Origin: Solirubrum koreensis
GTDB lineage: Bacteria > Bacteroidota > Bacteroidia > Cytophagales > Hymenobacteraceae
Reading direction: 5' to 3'
Assembly (NCBI RefSeq): GCF_039541855.1
Contig: NZ_BAABHA010000002.1
Location: 124,001 to 188,000, forward strand
DNA length: 64,000 bases
In this document: one piece after another, positions 15,771 to 23,614 of the stretch
Numbering within the stretch: position 1 is the stretch's first letter
Layout: each line of letters opens with the position of its first letter
The notes under the pieces: generated by a model
What the model saw: the letters and a program-made list of their open reading frames with translations, nothing else
Databases searched by the model: none
What the model was told of the DNA's origin: nothing
Made by a program: the position numbers and the translations under genes

Positions 15771-16715
15771 ATGTCTGAGAAGCACGAAGAGAAAACCTCC
15801 CCGACGCCGTTGCCGAAGCGCCGCGTGGGTGGCCTGGGTCGCGGGTTGAATGCCCTCATCGAAGGAAGCTACGAGAAGAAGGGCGAACGGCTGGTGCCGC
15901 ACCCCGTCAACTCGGTGGGTTTGATTCCGGTGGAGCAAATTGAAGCCAACCCCTACCAGCCCCGTACCCATTTCGACCAGGATGCCCTGCAGGAACTGGC
16001 CGAGAGCATCCGGATTCAGGGCATTATTCAGCCCGTAACGCTGCGCCAGGTGGGCCCAGCCGCCTACCAGCTGATTTCGGGGGAACGGCGTTTGCAGGCC
16101 TCCAAGCTGGCCGGCCTGGAAACCATTCCGGCTTACATCCGCAAAGCCGACGACCAGCAAATGCTGGAAATGGCGCTGATTGAGAACATTCAGCGCGAAA
16201 ACCTGAACGCCATTGAAATTGCCCTTAGCTACCAGCGTTTGGTGAGCGAGTGTAATTTGAAGCAGGAAGAGTTGGGCGACCGGGTAGGCAAAAACCGCTC
16301 GACGGTAACCAACTACCTGCGCCTGCTGAAGCTGCCGCCCGCCATCCAGATTGGCCTGCGCGACTCGCTGATTTCCATGGGCCACGCCCGCGCTCTGCTG
16401 AGCGTGGAAGACGGCGGCCACCAGCTGAACCTGTTTGAGCGCATTGTGGCCGAGGACATGTCGGTGCGGCGCGTGGAGCAGTTGGTACGCCAAGGCGTGG
16501 CACCGGCCGCCAAGCCCGCGGCCGGCAACCAGCCCCAGGACGAGCAGCTGCCCGTGCCGCCGGCCGAAATCAAGCGGGCCGAGCGCCACTTGTCCGACCG
16601 GTTTGGCTCGCGCGTGCAAGTGAAGCCCACGGCTCAGGGACGCGGCGAAATCCGCATTGCCTTTGACTCGGCCGAGGATATGCACCGCATCCTGAACATA
16701 CTGCAGCCGGCTTAG
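15771..16715 (+). CDS. parB: ParB/Spo0J chromosome-partitioning protein
   Basis: A 314-residue ParB with the N-terminal RRVGGLGRGLNALI segment, ParB box I (NPYQPRTHF, residues 60-68) and box II with GERR at 104-107, the CTP-binding clamp motif. A central HTH that reads parS follows (EELGDRVGKNRSTVTNYLRLLKL), with a C-terminal dimerisation part. ATG 15771 matches the usual start; the open frame continues upstream to 15588 without family character. It heads the operon parB-DUF5683-dapB-lepB. parA is not upstream here; the only parA seen is at the left edge on the other strand. Confidence 0.95.
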   Translation: MSEKHEEKTSPTPLPKRRVGGLGRGLNALIEGSYEKKGERLVPHPVNSVGLIPVEQIEANPYQPRTHFDQDALQELAESIRIQGIIQPVTLRQVGPAAYQLISGERRLQASKLAGLETIPAYIRKADDQQMLEMALIENIQRENLNAIEIALSYQRLVSECNLKQEELGDRVGKNRSTVTNYLRLLKLPPAIQIGLRDSLISMGHARALLSVEDGGHQLNLFERIVAEDMSVRRVEQLVRQGVAPAAKPAAGNQPQDEQLPVPPAEIKRAERHLSDRFGSRVQVKPTAQGRGEIRIAFDSAEDMHRILNILQPA

Positions 16716-16733
16716 TCCGTGTTGGGGTAGCCT

Positions 16734-17483
16734 ATGAGCAACGTTCGTTTCGTAAGCCTTGCCCTGCATCGGGCGGCCCCACTGCTGGTAGCGGTGGGGC
16801 TGCTGCTTTTCCCGGCCGGCGCATTGCAGGCCCAAACCGTTACCGCCGGGCCCGACTCGGTGCAGGTAGCCGCAGCCGCTGCAGCCAAAACCGATTCGTT
16901 GCGGCGCACGGAACGCCTGTTCGGCTTTCGCATGACGCGGCCGGCCAAATCGGCCACCTTATCCCTGCTGTTGCCCGGCGCCGGCCAGATTTACAACCGC
17001 AAGTACTGGAAGTTGCCGCTGGTGTACGGTGCTTTAGGCGCTACCATTTACGGCGAGCTGTTTTACCTCGACCTTTATAAGGAATTCAGGGCGGGGTACC
17101 TGATTCGGCTGGACCGGCAGCAAGCGGAGAAACGGATTCCCGTTGACCAAGCCGCAGTAGCTTCTTTCATTGACCGGGGCGAACGTTCCGGCAATCCGGC
17201 GCTGTATCCTCAAACGCCCGAAGGCGACAGGCGCCAGCAAACACAATTCAGCCGCTACCGCAACCGGCGCGACGTGTTTGTAGCCTACGTTGCCGTGGCG
17301 TACGGCATGCAGGTGGTGGATGCGCTGGTAGACGGCCACCTGCACGATTTCGACGTGGGTGACAACCTCAGCCTGCGTTACTCGCCCCAGCTAATGCTGC
17401 CCGGCATGGGCGCTCCGCCCACCCTGGGCATGGCTTTTACCCTCACGCTGCACTCGCCAGCAGCCCCGGCCCTGCGCCGGTAA
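16734..17483 (+). CDS. DUF5683 domain membrane protein
   Basis: A 249-residue protein with an N-terminal signal/TM segment (LLVAVGLLLFPAGALQAQ). A DUF5683 core begins near residue 68: TRPAKSATLSLLLPGAGQIYNRKYWK, then a helix-rich stretch LPLVYGALGATIYGELFY. The C-terminus is beta-like (LSLRYSPQLMLPGMGAPPTLGMAF). DUF5683 genes sit between parB and dapB in many Bacteroidota, as here; no function is established. It starts 18 bp after parB. Confidence 0.85.
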   Translation: MSNVRFVSLALHRAAPLLVAVGLLLFPAGALQAQTVTAGPDSVQVAAAAAAKTDSLRRTERLFGFRMTRPAKSATLSLLLPGAGQIYNRKYWKLPLVYGALGATIYGELFYLDLYKEFRAGYLIRLDRQQAEKRIPVDQAAVASFIDRGERSGNPALYPQTPEGDRRQQTQFSRYRNRRDVFVAYVAVAYGMQVVDALVDGHLHDFDVGDNLSLRYSPQLMLPGMGAPPTLGMAFTLTLHSPAAPALRR

Positions 17484-17504
17484 TTTCTGACGTTTTTCCT
17501 CGCT

Positions 17505-18224
17505 ATGAAGATTTTGCTGATCGGATACGGTAAAATGGGCCGTACCATCGAAGCCCAGGCCCTGAGCCGCGGCCACCAGATTGCCGGTATCATCGACCCC
17601 TCTCACCCCGACGTACAGCTCACCGATTTTGGTCCGCAGAACGCCGATGTGGCCATAGAGTTTACCCACCCCGATGCGGCTTTTGCCAACGTAACGGCCT
17701 GCCTGCGCCAGGGGCTGCCGGTGGTATGCGGCTCCACGGGCTGGCTGCACCGCTTTCCCGAAGCCCGCGAGCTGTGTCAGGAAACCGGCGGCTCGTTGTT
17801 TTACGCCTCGAATTACAGTGTAGGCGTGAATCTGTTCTTTCACTTCAACGAGTACATCGCAGCCAAAATGCACCAGTTTGGGGGCTACGATGTGCAGGTG
17901 CGCGAAATTCACCACGTTCACAAGGTGGACCAGCCCAGTGGCACGGCCCTCACCGTGGCCGATGGCATTTTGCGCCACTACCCCAACAAAAAGACCTGGC
18001 GCAACGACATGGCGCAGTCGGAGCAGGAACTGGCTATTATCTCCGAGCGGTCGGGCGAGGTTGTGGGCACCCACATCGTTACCTACACCTCGGCGGCCGA
18101 CAACCTGGAGCTCAAGCACGAGGCGTTGTCACGCGAGGGGTTCGGGCACGGCGCCGTGCTGGCCGCCGAATGGCTGCCCAGCCACAAGGGCGTGTTTGGC
18201 ATGAAAGACCTGCTGGGCCTGTAA
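17505..18224 (+). CDS. dapB: 4-hydroxy-tetrahydrodipicolinate reductase
   Basis: A 239-residue DapB that reduces the dipicolinate intermediate on the route to meso-diaminopimelate and lysine, so it feeds peptidoglycan synthesis. The N-terminal nucleotide-binding motif is GYGKMG (residues 7-12). The catalytic/substrate-binding segment EIHHVHKVDQPSGTAL contains the conserved HH...K. The C-terminal VLAAEWLPSHKGVFGMKDLL is typical. Length matches Bacteroidota DapB. It lies 21 bp after the DUF5683 stop, in the same operon. Confidence 0.96.
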   Translation: MKILLIGYGKMGRTIEAQALSRGHQIAGIIDPSHPDVQLTDFGPQNADVAIEFTHPDAAFANVTACLRQGLPVVCGSTGWLHRFPEARELCQETGGSLFYASNYSVGVNLFFHFNEYIAAKMHQFGGYDVQVREIHHVHKVDQPSGTALTVADGILRHYPNKKTWRNDMAQSEQELAIISERSGEVVGTHIVTYTSAADNLELKHEALSREGFGHGAVLAAEWLPSHKGVFGMKDLLGL

Positions 18225-18409
18225 TTTTGGGTGATGCGTGCGCAGTGAGCGAGCAGGGCCGGTTTACATTTTCCGACGCCTGTGCGTTGAAATTCAGTTC
18301 GACCCCGTATCCTTGCTGCCTACTTACCAGTGGTGGCCTGGGCCATGAAAGCCGCTCATTTTCTCCTGCGTGACGCGTCACCCGTCACCTCATTACCTCA
18401 CTACCGCCG

Positions 18410-19570
18410 ATGGCAGTTACTTTCTGGAAGAAAAAACAAGCTGACCAACCACCCAAGCCCAAGAGCTTTTGGCGCGAGTGGGGCGACGCTATTCTGTTTG
18501 CGGTGGTGGCCGCCACGCTCATTCGCTGGGCCACGTTTGAAGCGTACACCATTCCCACGCCCTCCATGGAGCATTCCTTGCTGGTGGGCGACTACCTATT
18601 CGTGAGCAAGTTGCATTACGGCCCGCGTACGCCCCAAACCCCGCTGCAAGTGCCGCTTACCCACCAAACCATGTGGGGCACTAACATAGCCAGCTACTCC
18701 GACGCCATTCAGCTGCCGTCGTACCGTTTGCCTGGCTTTTCGGAGGTAAAGCGCAACGACGTGGTGGTGTTTAACGTGCCCTTCGAGAGCCAGCACCCCG
18801 CCGATTTGCGCACGAACTACATCAAGCGCTGCGTGGCCGTGGCTGGCGACGTGCTGGAAGTACGCAACCAGCAGGTGTACGTGAATGGTCAAGTGAACCC
18901 CACGCCGCCCGAGTCGCAAACCCGTTACTACCTGGACGTGCCTCAGCCCAACGACGAGCTGAAGACGGCCTTTAAACAGTACAACGTGGTGAGCTACGGC
19001 GAGGCCGAAGGCTTGCCCACACCCAACCCCAATTTCCCCTCCCCCACCTACGTGGTGGACATGACGGCTACCGCGGCGGCCTTCTTCAAGCAGCAGCCCT
19101 ACGTGCGTACCCTGGTTCGGGAGGACTCGGAGCCCGGTAAAGCCGAGCTGGACGTATTCCCCAACAACCCCGATTACCCGCACAGCAACCCCACCAACGT
19201 GGTAAACTGGAACCGCGACAATTACGGCCCGCTGCAGCTACCCAAGAAAGGCCAGACGGTGCAACTCACACCGCAAAACGTGCCCATCTACCAGAAAATC
19301 ATCCAGCGCTACGAGCACAACGAGGGCATTACGGTACAGGGCAACCAGATTCTACAGAACGGCAAGCCGCTCACCAGCTATACCTTCAAGCAGAACTACT
19401 ACTTCATGATGGGCGACAACCGCCACGACTCTCTGGACTCGCGCTACTGGGGTTTCGTACCCGAAGACCACATTGTGGGCAAAGCAGTGCTCATCTGGAT
19501 GTCGGTGGACCCGAACGCGTCGTTCCTGAGCAAAATCCGCTGGAACCGCCTGTTCCACACCATCGACTAA
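18410..19570 (+). CDS. lepB: Signal peptidase I
   Basis: A 386-residue type I signal peptidase that removes signal peptides at the outer face of the inner membrane. It has one N-terminal TM segment (about residues 25-40). The catalytic serine is S52 in TPSMEHSLLVGD, and the general-base lysine is K139 in NYIKRCVAVAGD. Box E, FMMGDNRHDSLDSRYWGFVP, is near the end. A large insertion between boxes (about 150-300) is common in Bacteroidota LepB. The gene follows dapB by 185 bp and is closed by a strong terminator. Confidence 0.95.
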   Translation: MAVTFWKKKQADQPPKPKSFWREWGDAILFAVVAATLIRWATFEAYTIPTPSMEHSLLVGDYLFVSKLHYGPRTPQTPLQVPLTHQTMWGTNIASYSDAIQLPSYRLPGFSEVKRNDVVVFNVPFESQHPADLRTNYIKRCVAVAGDVLEVRNQQVYVNGQVNPTPPESQTRYYLDVPQPNDELKTAFKQYNVVSYGEAEGLPTPNPNFPSPTYVVDMTATAAAFFKQQPYVRTLVREDSEPGKAELDVFPNNPDYPHSNPTNVVNWNRDNYGPLQLPKKGQTVQLTPQNVPIYQKIIQRYEHNEGITVQGNQILQNGKPLTSYTFKQNYYFMMGDNRHDSLDSRYWGFVPEDHIVGKAVLIWMSVDPNASFLSKIRWNRLFHTID

Positions 19571-19572
19571 GA

Positions 19573-19765
19573 CCACGGATTTTTCGGATTCGACGGATTG
19601 AACGGATTTTGTGGACGCCCACGTGGTGCCACCGCTCTAGGCGGTGGCACCACTTTTTTTTAAGCCACCGGTACCCCAAGGTCACCCCACGCCCACTCCG
19701 CGCCGCGCAAACCCACGCCAGCTACAAAAACCGGGTAAGCCGTCGAATCCGAAAAATCCGTGATT
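19573..19765. repeat. Inverted repeat pair flanking the lepB terminator
   Basis: ACCACGGATTTTTCGGATTC at 19572-19591 (continuing GACGG) recurs inverted as GTCGAATCCGAAAAATCCGT at 19742-19761. The arms match over about 22 bases and enclose about 145 bp containing the terminator. The unit resembles a small dispersed non-coding repeat (MITE/REP-like); copy number elsewhere cannot be judged from one window. Confidence 0.5.
19623..19661 (+). terminator. Rho-independent terminator of lepB
   Basis: GTGGTGCCACCGC and GCGGTGGCACCAC form a 13-bp perfect stem with a 5-base loop, followed by eight T. Confidence 0.9.
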
Positions 19766-20426
19766 ACCAGTTGATGCCGGGCAGGCCGTGCTCCTGCAAA
19801 TACGCGTTGGTTTTGCTGAACGGCCGTGAGCCGAAAAAGCCTTTATCGGCGGCGTAAGGCGAGGGGTGCGCGGCTTTCAGAATCAGGTGCTTGCGCTGGT
19901 CAATCAGCTCGGCTTTTTTCTGGGCATAAGCGCCCCAGAGGATGAATACTACATGCTCTTTTTCCTCCGAAATTTTTCGGATGACAGCATCGGTAAATTC
20001 TTCCCAGCCCTTTTTCTGGTGCGAGCCAGGCGTAGCAGCCCGGACCGTGAGCGTGGCATTCAATAGTAGCACCCCCTGCTGGGCCCACCGGTCGAGGTTG
20101 CCGTCGGGTGGGCGGGGCGTGCCCAGGTCGCTTTCCAGCTCCTTGAATACGTTGATAAGCGAAGGGGGGCTGCGCACCCCGTGTTGCACCGAAAACGCAA
20201 GGCCGTGAGCCTGGCCGCGGCCGTGGTAGGGGTCCTGGCCCAGGATAACCACTTTCACCTGCTCGAAGGGGCAGGCGTCGAAAGCGTGAAAAATCTGGGT
20301 GCCGGCCGGGTACACCGTTTGGGTGGCGTACTCTTCCTTCACAAACGCAATAAGCTGCTGAAAGTAGGGCTTTTCGAACTCGGGCTGCAACACCTTGCGC
20401 CAGCTTTCTTCTATCTTTACCGACAT
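19764..20426 (-). CDS. ung: Uracil-DNA glycosylase, family 1
   Basis: A 220-residue enzyme that removes uracil from DNA, the first step of base-excision repair. The water-activating motif GQDPYH is at residues 63-68 (Asp65). The minor-groove motif HPSPYAADKGFFGSRPF is near the C-terminus. The middle motif reads LLLNATLTV. Full length for the family. It is convergent with lepB. Confidence 0.96.
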   Translation of the reverse strand: MSVKIEESWRKVLQPEFEKPYFQQLIAFVKEEYATQTVYPAGTQIFHAFDACPFEQVKVVILGQDPYHGRGQAHGLAFSVQHGVRSPPSLINVFKELESDLGTPRPPDGNLDRWAQQGVLLLNATLTVRAATPGSHQKKGWEEFTDAVIRKISEEKEHVVFILWGAYAQKKAELIDQRKHLILKAAHPSPYAADKGFFGSRPFSKTNAYLQEHGLPGINW

Positions 20427-20553
20427 ACCTGCGTGGTTTTTGGAGGTCGTGAAACAAGGGCTAAACGTAGCCCGCTAGCGTACGTAAACCAAAACCCAAA
20501 GGCTACTGTTAGCCTCAGAGTACTTTCCTTCCCCGCCGCTACTTCCAGCCGTC

Positions 20554-20940
20554 ATGAATTCGACCACCACGCAAGGCGTTACGGTCAGCGTTTCGACCAG
20601 CTATTTGCCCGACTACTCCAGCCCCCAGCAGGAGCATTTCGTTTTCGCCTATAAAATTGACATTCGCAACCACAGCGAGTACACCGTGAAGCTGTTACGC
20701 CGCCACTGGCACATTCACGACGCCAACGGCGTGGTGCGCGAGGTAGAAGGCGAAGGCGTGGTAGGCCAGCAACCCACCCTGGAGCCCGGCGACGCCCACC
20801 AGTACGTATCGGGCTGTAACCTGAAAACGGGCATCGGCAAGATGCGCGGCACCTACCTGATGGAGCGCGTGGTGGACGGTCGCACTTTTGAGGTCAACAT
20901 TCCGGAGTTTACCCTGGTAGTGCCTTTCCGGCTGAATTAG
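20554..20940 (+). CDS. apaG: ApaG domain protein
   Basis: A 128-residue single-domain protein of the ApaG/F-box-like beta-sandwich family. Key features are IRNHSEYTVKLLRRHWHIHDANG, the VEGEGVVGQQPTLEPGD loop and the C-terminal IPEFTLVVPF. ApaG is a small cytosolic protein associated in other bacteria with cobalt/magnesium homeostasis; the biochemical role is unsettled. The gene stands alone, divergent from ung and followed by a palindrome. Confidence 0.93.
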   Translation: MNSTTTQGVTVSVSTSYLPDYSSPQQEHFVFAYKIDIRNHSEYTVKLLRRHWHIHDANGVVREVEGEGVVGQQPTLEPGDAHQYVSGCNLKTGIGKMRGTYLMERVVDGRTFEVNIPEFTLVVPFRLN

Positions 20941-20954
20941 CCCCTGCTTTTTTA

Positions 20955-21001
20955 ACGCGCAACGCCCGCCCAAAGAATTACTTCGGGCGGGCGTTGCGCG
21001 T
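20955..21001 (+). terminator. Terminator-like palindrome after apaG
   Basis: ACGCGCAACGCCCGCCC and GGGCGGGCGTTGCGCGT form a perfect 17-bp stem around a 13-base loop, starting 15 bases after the apaG stop. It lacks a T tract on the plus strand but has a preceding T/A-rich stretch. It overlaps the far-upstream start option of the next gene, arguing against that start. Confidence 0.65.
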
Positions 21002-21071
21002 AGTGGCACCTGCATTGCCTGGCTTCGTGCGTACCTTGCCAGCCAGTTCCCACCCGTTTTTTGTTACCTCC

Positions 21072-21875
21072 TTGCTTCAACAGGCACTGCGCTTTGTTCG
21101 GTTCTGGCTTCGGTCGGGGAATGCACACGGGCTGCATTCCCCGTTTGTTTTTGGCCTCTATACCGATGTGGTACTGCACACCGGTACCTATTACGCCTTT
21201 GCCGCCGTGGAGCAGCGCCGCCACGCCCTGCGCCAGGACCGGCGACGCCTGCGCATTACCGATTTCGGTGCCGGCTCGCAAACAGGCGCCGGCAACGAGC
21301 GGGAAATCCGCGCCGTGGCCCGTTCTGCTGCTAAACCGGCCCGGCTGGCGCAGCTATTGTTTCGGTTGGTAAACCGCTTCCAACCCACCACTATTCTGGA
21401 GTTGGGTACATCGTTGGGCCTTACCACGGCTTATTTAGCCGCGGCATCGTCTAAAGCCCGGGTGTTTACGCTGGAAGGCTGCCCGCAAACGGCCGCCATA
21501 GCGCGCGAAACCTTGCAGCACATGCAGCTCAGCAACGTGCACCTCACCGAGGGTAACTTCGATGAGACGCTGCCGCAAGTACTGCAAGAGCTGCCCGGCA
21601 AGCTCGATTTTGCTTTCTTCGACGGCAACCACCGCTACGAACCCACGGTGCGCTATTTCGAGCAGTGCCTCCCCTACCGCACCGATGATTCCCTGTTCAT
21701 CTTCGATGACATTCACTGGTCGGGGGAAATGGAGCAGGCTTGGGCCACTATTAAAGCTCACCCCGAGGTGCGGCTGACCATCGACTTGTTCTTTATCGGC
21801 CTGGTGTTCTTCCGCAAAAGCCAGCCCAAACAGCATTTCACCTTGCGCATTGAAGCCCGCGGTTTGGGCGTGTAG
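21072..21875 (+). CDS. Class I SAM-dependent methyltransferase
   Basis: About 267 residues from a TTG at 21072 (the frame is open to 20994). The SAM-binding motif I is ILELGTSLGLTTAYLA, followed by FTLEGCPQTAAIARETLQ, and motif IV is FDFAFFDGNH-like (KLDFAFFDGNHRY), as in O-methyltransferase/CmcI-like enzymes. The N-terminal segment with NAHGLHSPFVFGLYTD is typical of an uncharacterised Bacteroidota subgroup. The substrate is unknown. The start is uncertain; the palindrome at 20955-21001 makes a start at 20994 unlikely. Confidence 0.82.
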   Translation: MLQQALRFVRFWLRSGNAHGLHSPFVFGLYTDVVLHTGTYYAFAAVEQRRHALRQDRRRLRITDFGAGSQTGAGNEREIRAVARSAAKPARLAQLLFRLVNRFQPTTILELGTSLGLTTAYLAAASSKARVFTLEGCPQTAAIARETLQHMQLSNVHLTEGNFDETLPQVLQELPGKLDFAFFDGNHRYEPTVRYFEQCLPYRTDDSLFIFDDIHWSGEMEQAWATIKAHPEVRLTIDLFFIGLVFFRKSQPKQHFTLRIEARGLGV

Positions 21876-21900
21876 CATTAGGCCCGTTTGCTTAAACACA

Positions 21901-21987
21901 CGTCATCCTGAGCGCAGCGAAGGACCTTATCACGCATGAACAAGTTGTTCTTCTGTGATAAGGTCCTTCGCTGCGCTCAGGATGACG
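21901..21987. repeat. 87-bp palindromic repeat with perfect 33-bp arms
   Basis: CGTCATCCTGAGCGCAGCGA begins the left arm (21901-21933) and is mirrored exactly by 21955-21987. The core sequence, GTCATCCTGAGCGCAGCGAAGGA, is a REP-like motif common in bacterial genomes. Related degenerate copies lie near 36175 and 36749 in this window. It sits between the convergent methyltransferase and kdsA genes, where it can also end transcripts. Confidence 0.8.
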
Positions 21988-22013
21988 GCTAATTGCTAAA
22001 CTAACGGCTACTA

Positions 22014-22838
22014 CTACCGCACGGCCTCACGTACCCGCGTCAGCTTTTCGAGCAGGGTTTGCAGCCGGTCCAGCTGCAACATGTTGGCGCCGTCGGATAA
22101 GGCCGTGGCGGGCGTGGGGTGCGTTTCGATGAACAGGCCGTCGGCGCCCACGGCAATGGCGGCTTTGGCAATGGTTTCGATGAGCTGGGGCTGCCCGCCG
22201 GTTACGCCGCTGCTTTGGTTGGGCTGCTGCAGGGAGTGCGTCACATCCATCACCACGGGCACGCCGAAAGCGCGCATGGTGGGCAGGTTGCGAAAGTCAA
22301 CGACCAGATCGGAGTAGCCGAAAGAGTTGCCGCGGTCGGTGAGAATGACGTGCGGGTTGCCCGACTGCTGCACCTTGTCCACGGCAAACTGCATGGACTC
22401 ACCCGAGAGAAACTGGCCCTTCTTCACGTTCACCACCTTGCCGGTTTGGGCGGCGGCCACCAGCAATTCGGTTTGGCGACACAGGAAGGCGGGAATCTGC
22501 AGTACGTCCACGTATTCGGCAGCCAAAGCCGCTTCGCTCGATTCGTGGATGTCGGTTACCGTGGGCACGCCTATTTCGCGGCCTACCTTCTGCAGGATGC
22601 GCAGGGCGGTTTCATCGCCGATGCCGGTGAAGGAATCCAGGCGGCTGCGGTTGGCTTTGCGGTACGAACCTTTAAAGATGTAGGGGATTTGCAGCCGGTC
22701 GCAGATGGTGCGCACCTGCTCGGCAATGCGCAGGGCCATGTCTTCGCCTTCGATAACGCAAGGGCCAGCCATCAGAAAGAACTGGCCGGAGTTAGCGTGG
22801 CGGAAATTGGGCAATGCGGTGGTGAGGTTTTCTAGCAT
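22014..22838 (-). CDS. kdsA: 3-deoxy-8-phosphooctulonate synthase (KDO-8-P synthase)
   Basis: A 274-residue TIM-barrel enzyme that condenses phosphoenolpyruvate with arabinose 5-phosphate to KDO-8-phosphate for the lipopolysaccharide inner core. Conserved segments include MAGPCVIEGEDMAL, FKGSYRKANRSR, VTDIHESSEA, FLCRQTELL, LTDRGNSFGY and the C-terminal FIETHPTPATALSDG. ATG 22838 gives the normal length. The frame continues to 22910 with hydrophobic residues but no family match. A methyltransferase gene precedes it by 47 bp in the same direction. Confidence 0.96.
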   Translation of the reverse strand: MLENLTTALPNFRHANSGQFFLMAGPCVIEGEDMALRIAEQVRTICDRLQIPYIFKGSYRKANRSRLDSFTGIGDETALRILQKVGREIGVPTVTDIHESSEAALAAEYVDVLQIPAFLCRQTELLVAAAQTGKVVNVKKGQFLSGESMQFAVDKVQQSGNPHVILTDRGNSFGYSDLVVDFRNLPTMRAFGVPVVMDVTHSLQQPNQSSGVTGGQPQLIETIAKAAIAVGADGLFIETHPTPATALSDGANMLQLDRLQTLLEKLTRVREAVR

Positions 22839-22885
22839 GACGGGGCGCCGGTTGGCGGTGAACAACGAAAGGCCAAGCGTGGCTA

Positions 22886-23488
22886 TTAAAGGGATTTGCG
22901 CTGCAAACAAATAAACAGCTCCCGGTCTTGGCGGGGCTTTATGGAATTATGGGCCGTGTCGAAATGCACGAAATCAAAGTACGGCTCAAAGTAGGCCCGG
23001 TACTCCTCGCGGGTGCCGCCAAAGGGCGGCTCCTGGGGGTTACCGAAACTTGTTTCGAACAACAAGCCCACCAGCTTACTGCCGGGCCGAAGCAAATGAG
23101 CGCACTGCTGGGCATAAGCGGGGCGCTGACTGGGATTGAGGGCGCAGAAGAAGGTTTGCTCCACGATGAGGTCGTAGGCCGGCTCCATGGCAAAGAAATC
23201 CTGCAGCAGTAGATGCTCCGCAGGAAAATCGGGCACGCGCTGTTGCAGGGCAGTTAAGGCCTCGGGAGCAATGTCGGAAACGACCACATTGGGCCACCCT
23301 TGGCGGTGCAGCCACTCGGCTTCGTAGGCCCTGCCGGCACCGGGAATCAGGATGCGACGTTGGTCAGGCTCACCGAGTTGCGCGAAGTACGCGCGCAGCG
23401 GTTCCGTGATGGTGCCCACGTCCCAAGCGTCGCGGCCGGCGTGGTAGCGGGCAGTCCAGTAAGCGGCATCGAAGGGTATAGAATCCAT
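22886..23488 (-). CDS. TPMT-like SAM-dependent methyltransferase
   Basis: A 200-residue methyltransferase of the thiopurine-S-methyltransferase-like group. It starts MDSIPFDAAYWTARYHAGRDAWDVG, the Trp-rich lead-in of the family. The SAM motif is RRILIPGAGRAYEAEWLHRQG, and then comes VVVSDIAPEAL and YDLIVEQTFFCALNP. The substrate is not known; members act on small thiols, selenium or halide in other organisms. It lies upstream of kdsA and is divergent from the coiled-coil gene. Confidence 0.87.
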   Translation of the reverse strand: MDSIPFDAAYWTARYHAGRDAWDVGTITEPLRAYFAQLGEPDQRRILIPGAGRAYEAEWLHRQGWPNVVVSDIAPEALTALQQRVPDFPAEHLLLQDFFAMEPAYDLIVEQTFFCALNPSQRPAYAQQCAHLLRPGSKLVGLLFETSFGNPQEPPFGGTREEYRAYFEPYFDFVHFDTAHNSIKPRQDRELFICLQRKSL

Positions 23489-23519
23489 ACAGAAAGCGGT
23501 GCAAGCAGGCAGCAAAAAG

Positions 23520-23549
23520 TTGCCCGGGGATAATATCCGTCTATTTTTG
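23520..23549 (+). promoter_or_regulatory. Bacteroidota-type promoter of the coiled-coil membrane-protein gene
   Basis: TTG at 23520-23522 and TATTTTTG at 23542-23549 are separated by exactly 19 bases, fitting the TTG-N19-TAnnTTTG consensus. The start codon follows 66 bp downstream. Confidence 0.62.
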
Positions 23550-23614
23550 CCGTAAAGGTAACGTCGTGGCCGTACCAGAAGCGGCCCGGCTTCAATTCAC
23601 TTTTCCCCGTTGCA

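Noticed and set aside
20994..21071. Upstream extension of the methyltransferase gene to a TTG at 20994
   Set aside because: This start lies inside the right arm of a 17-bp-stem palindrome after apaG, and the added residues do not resemble the family.
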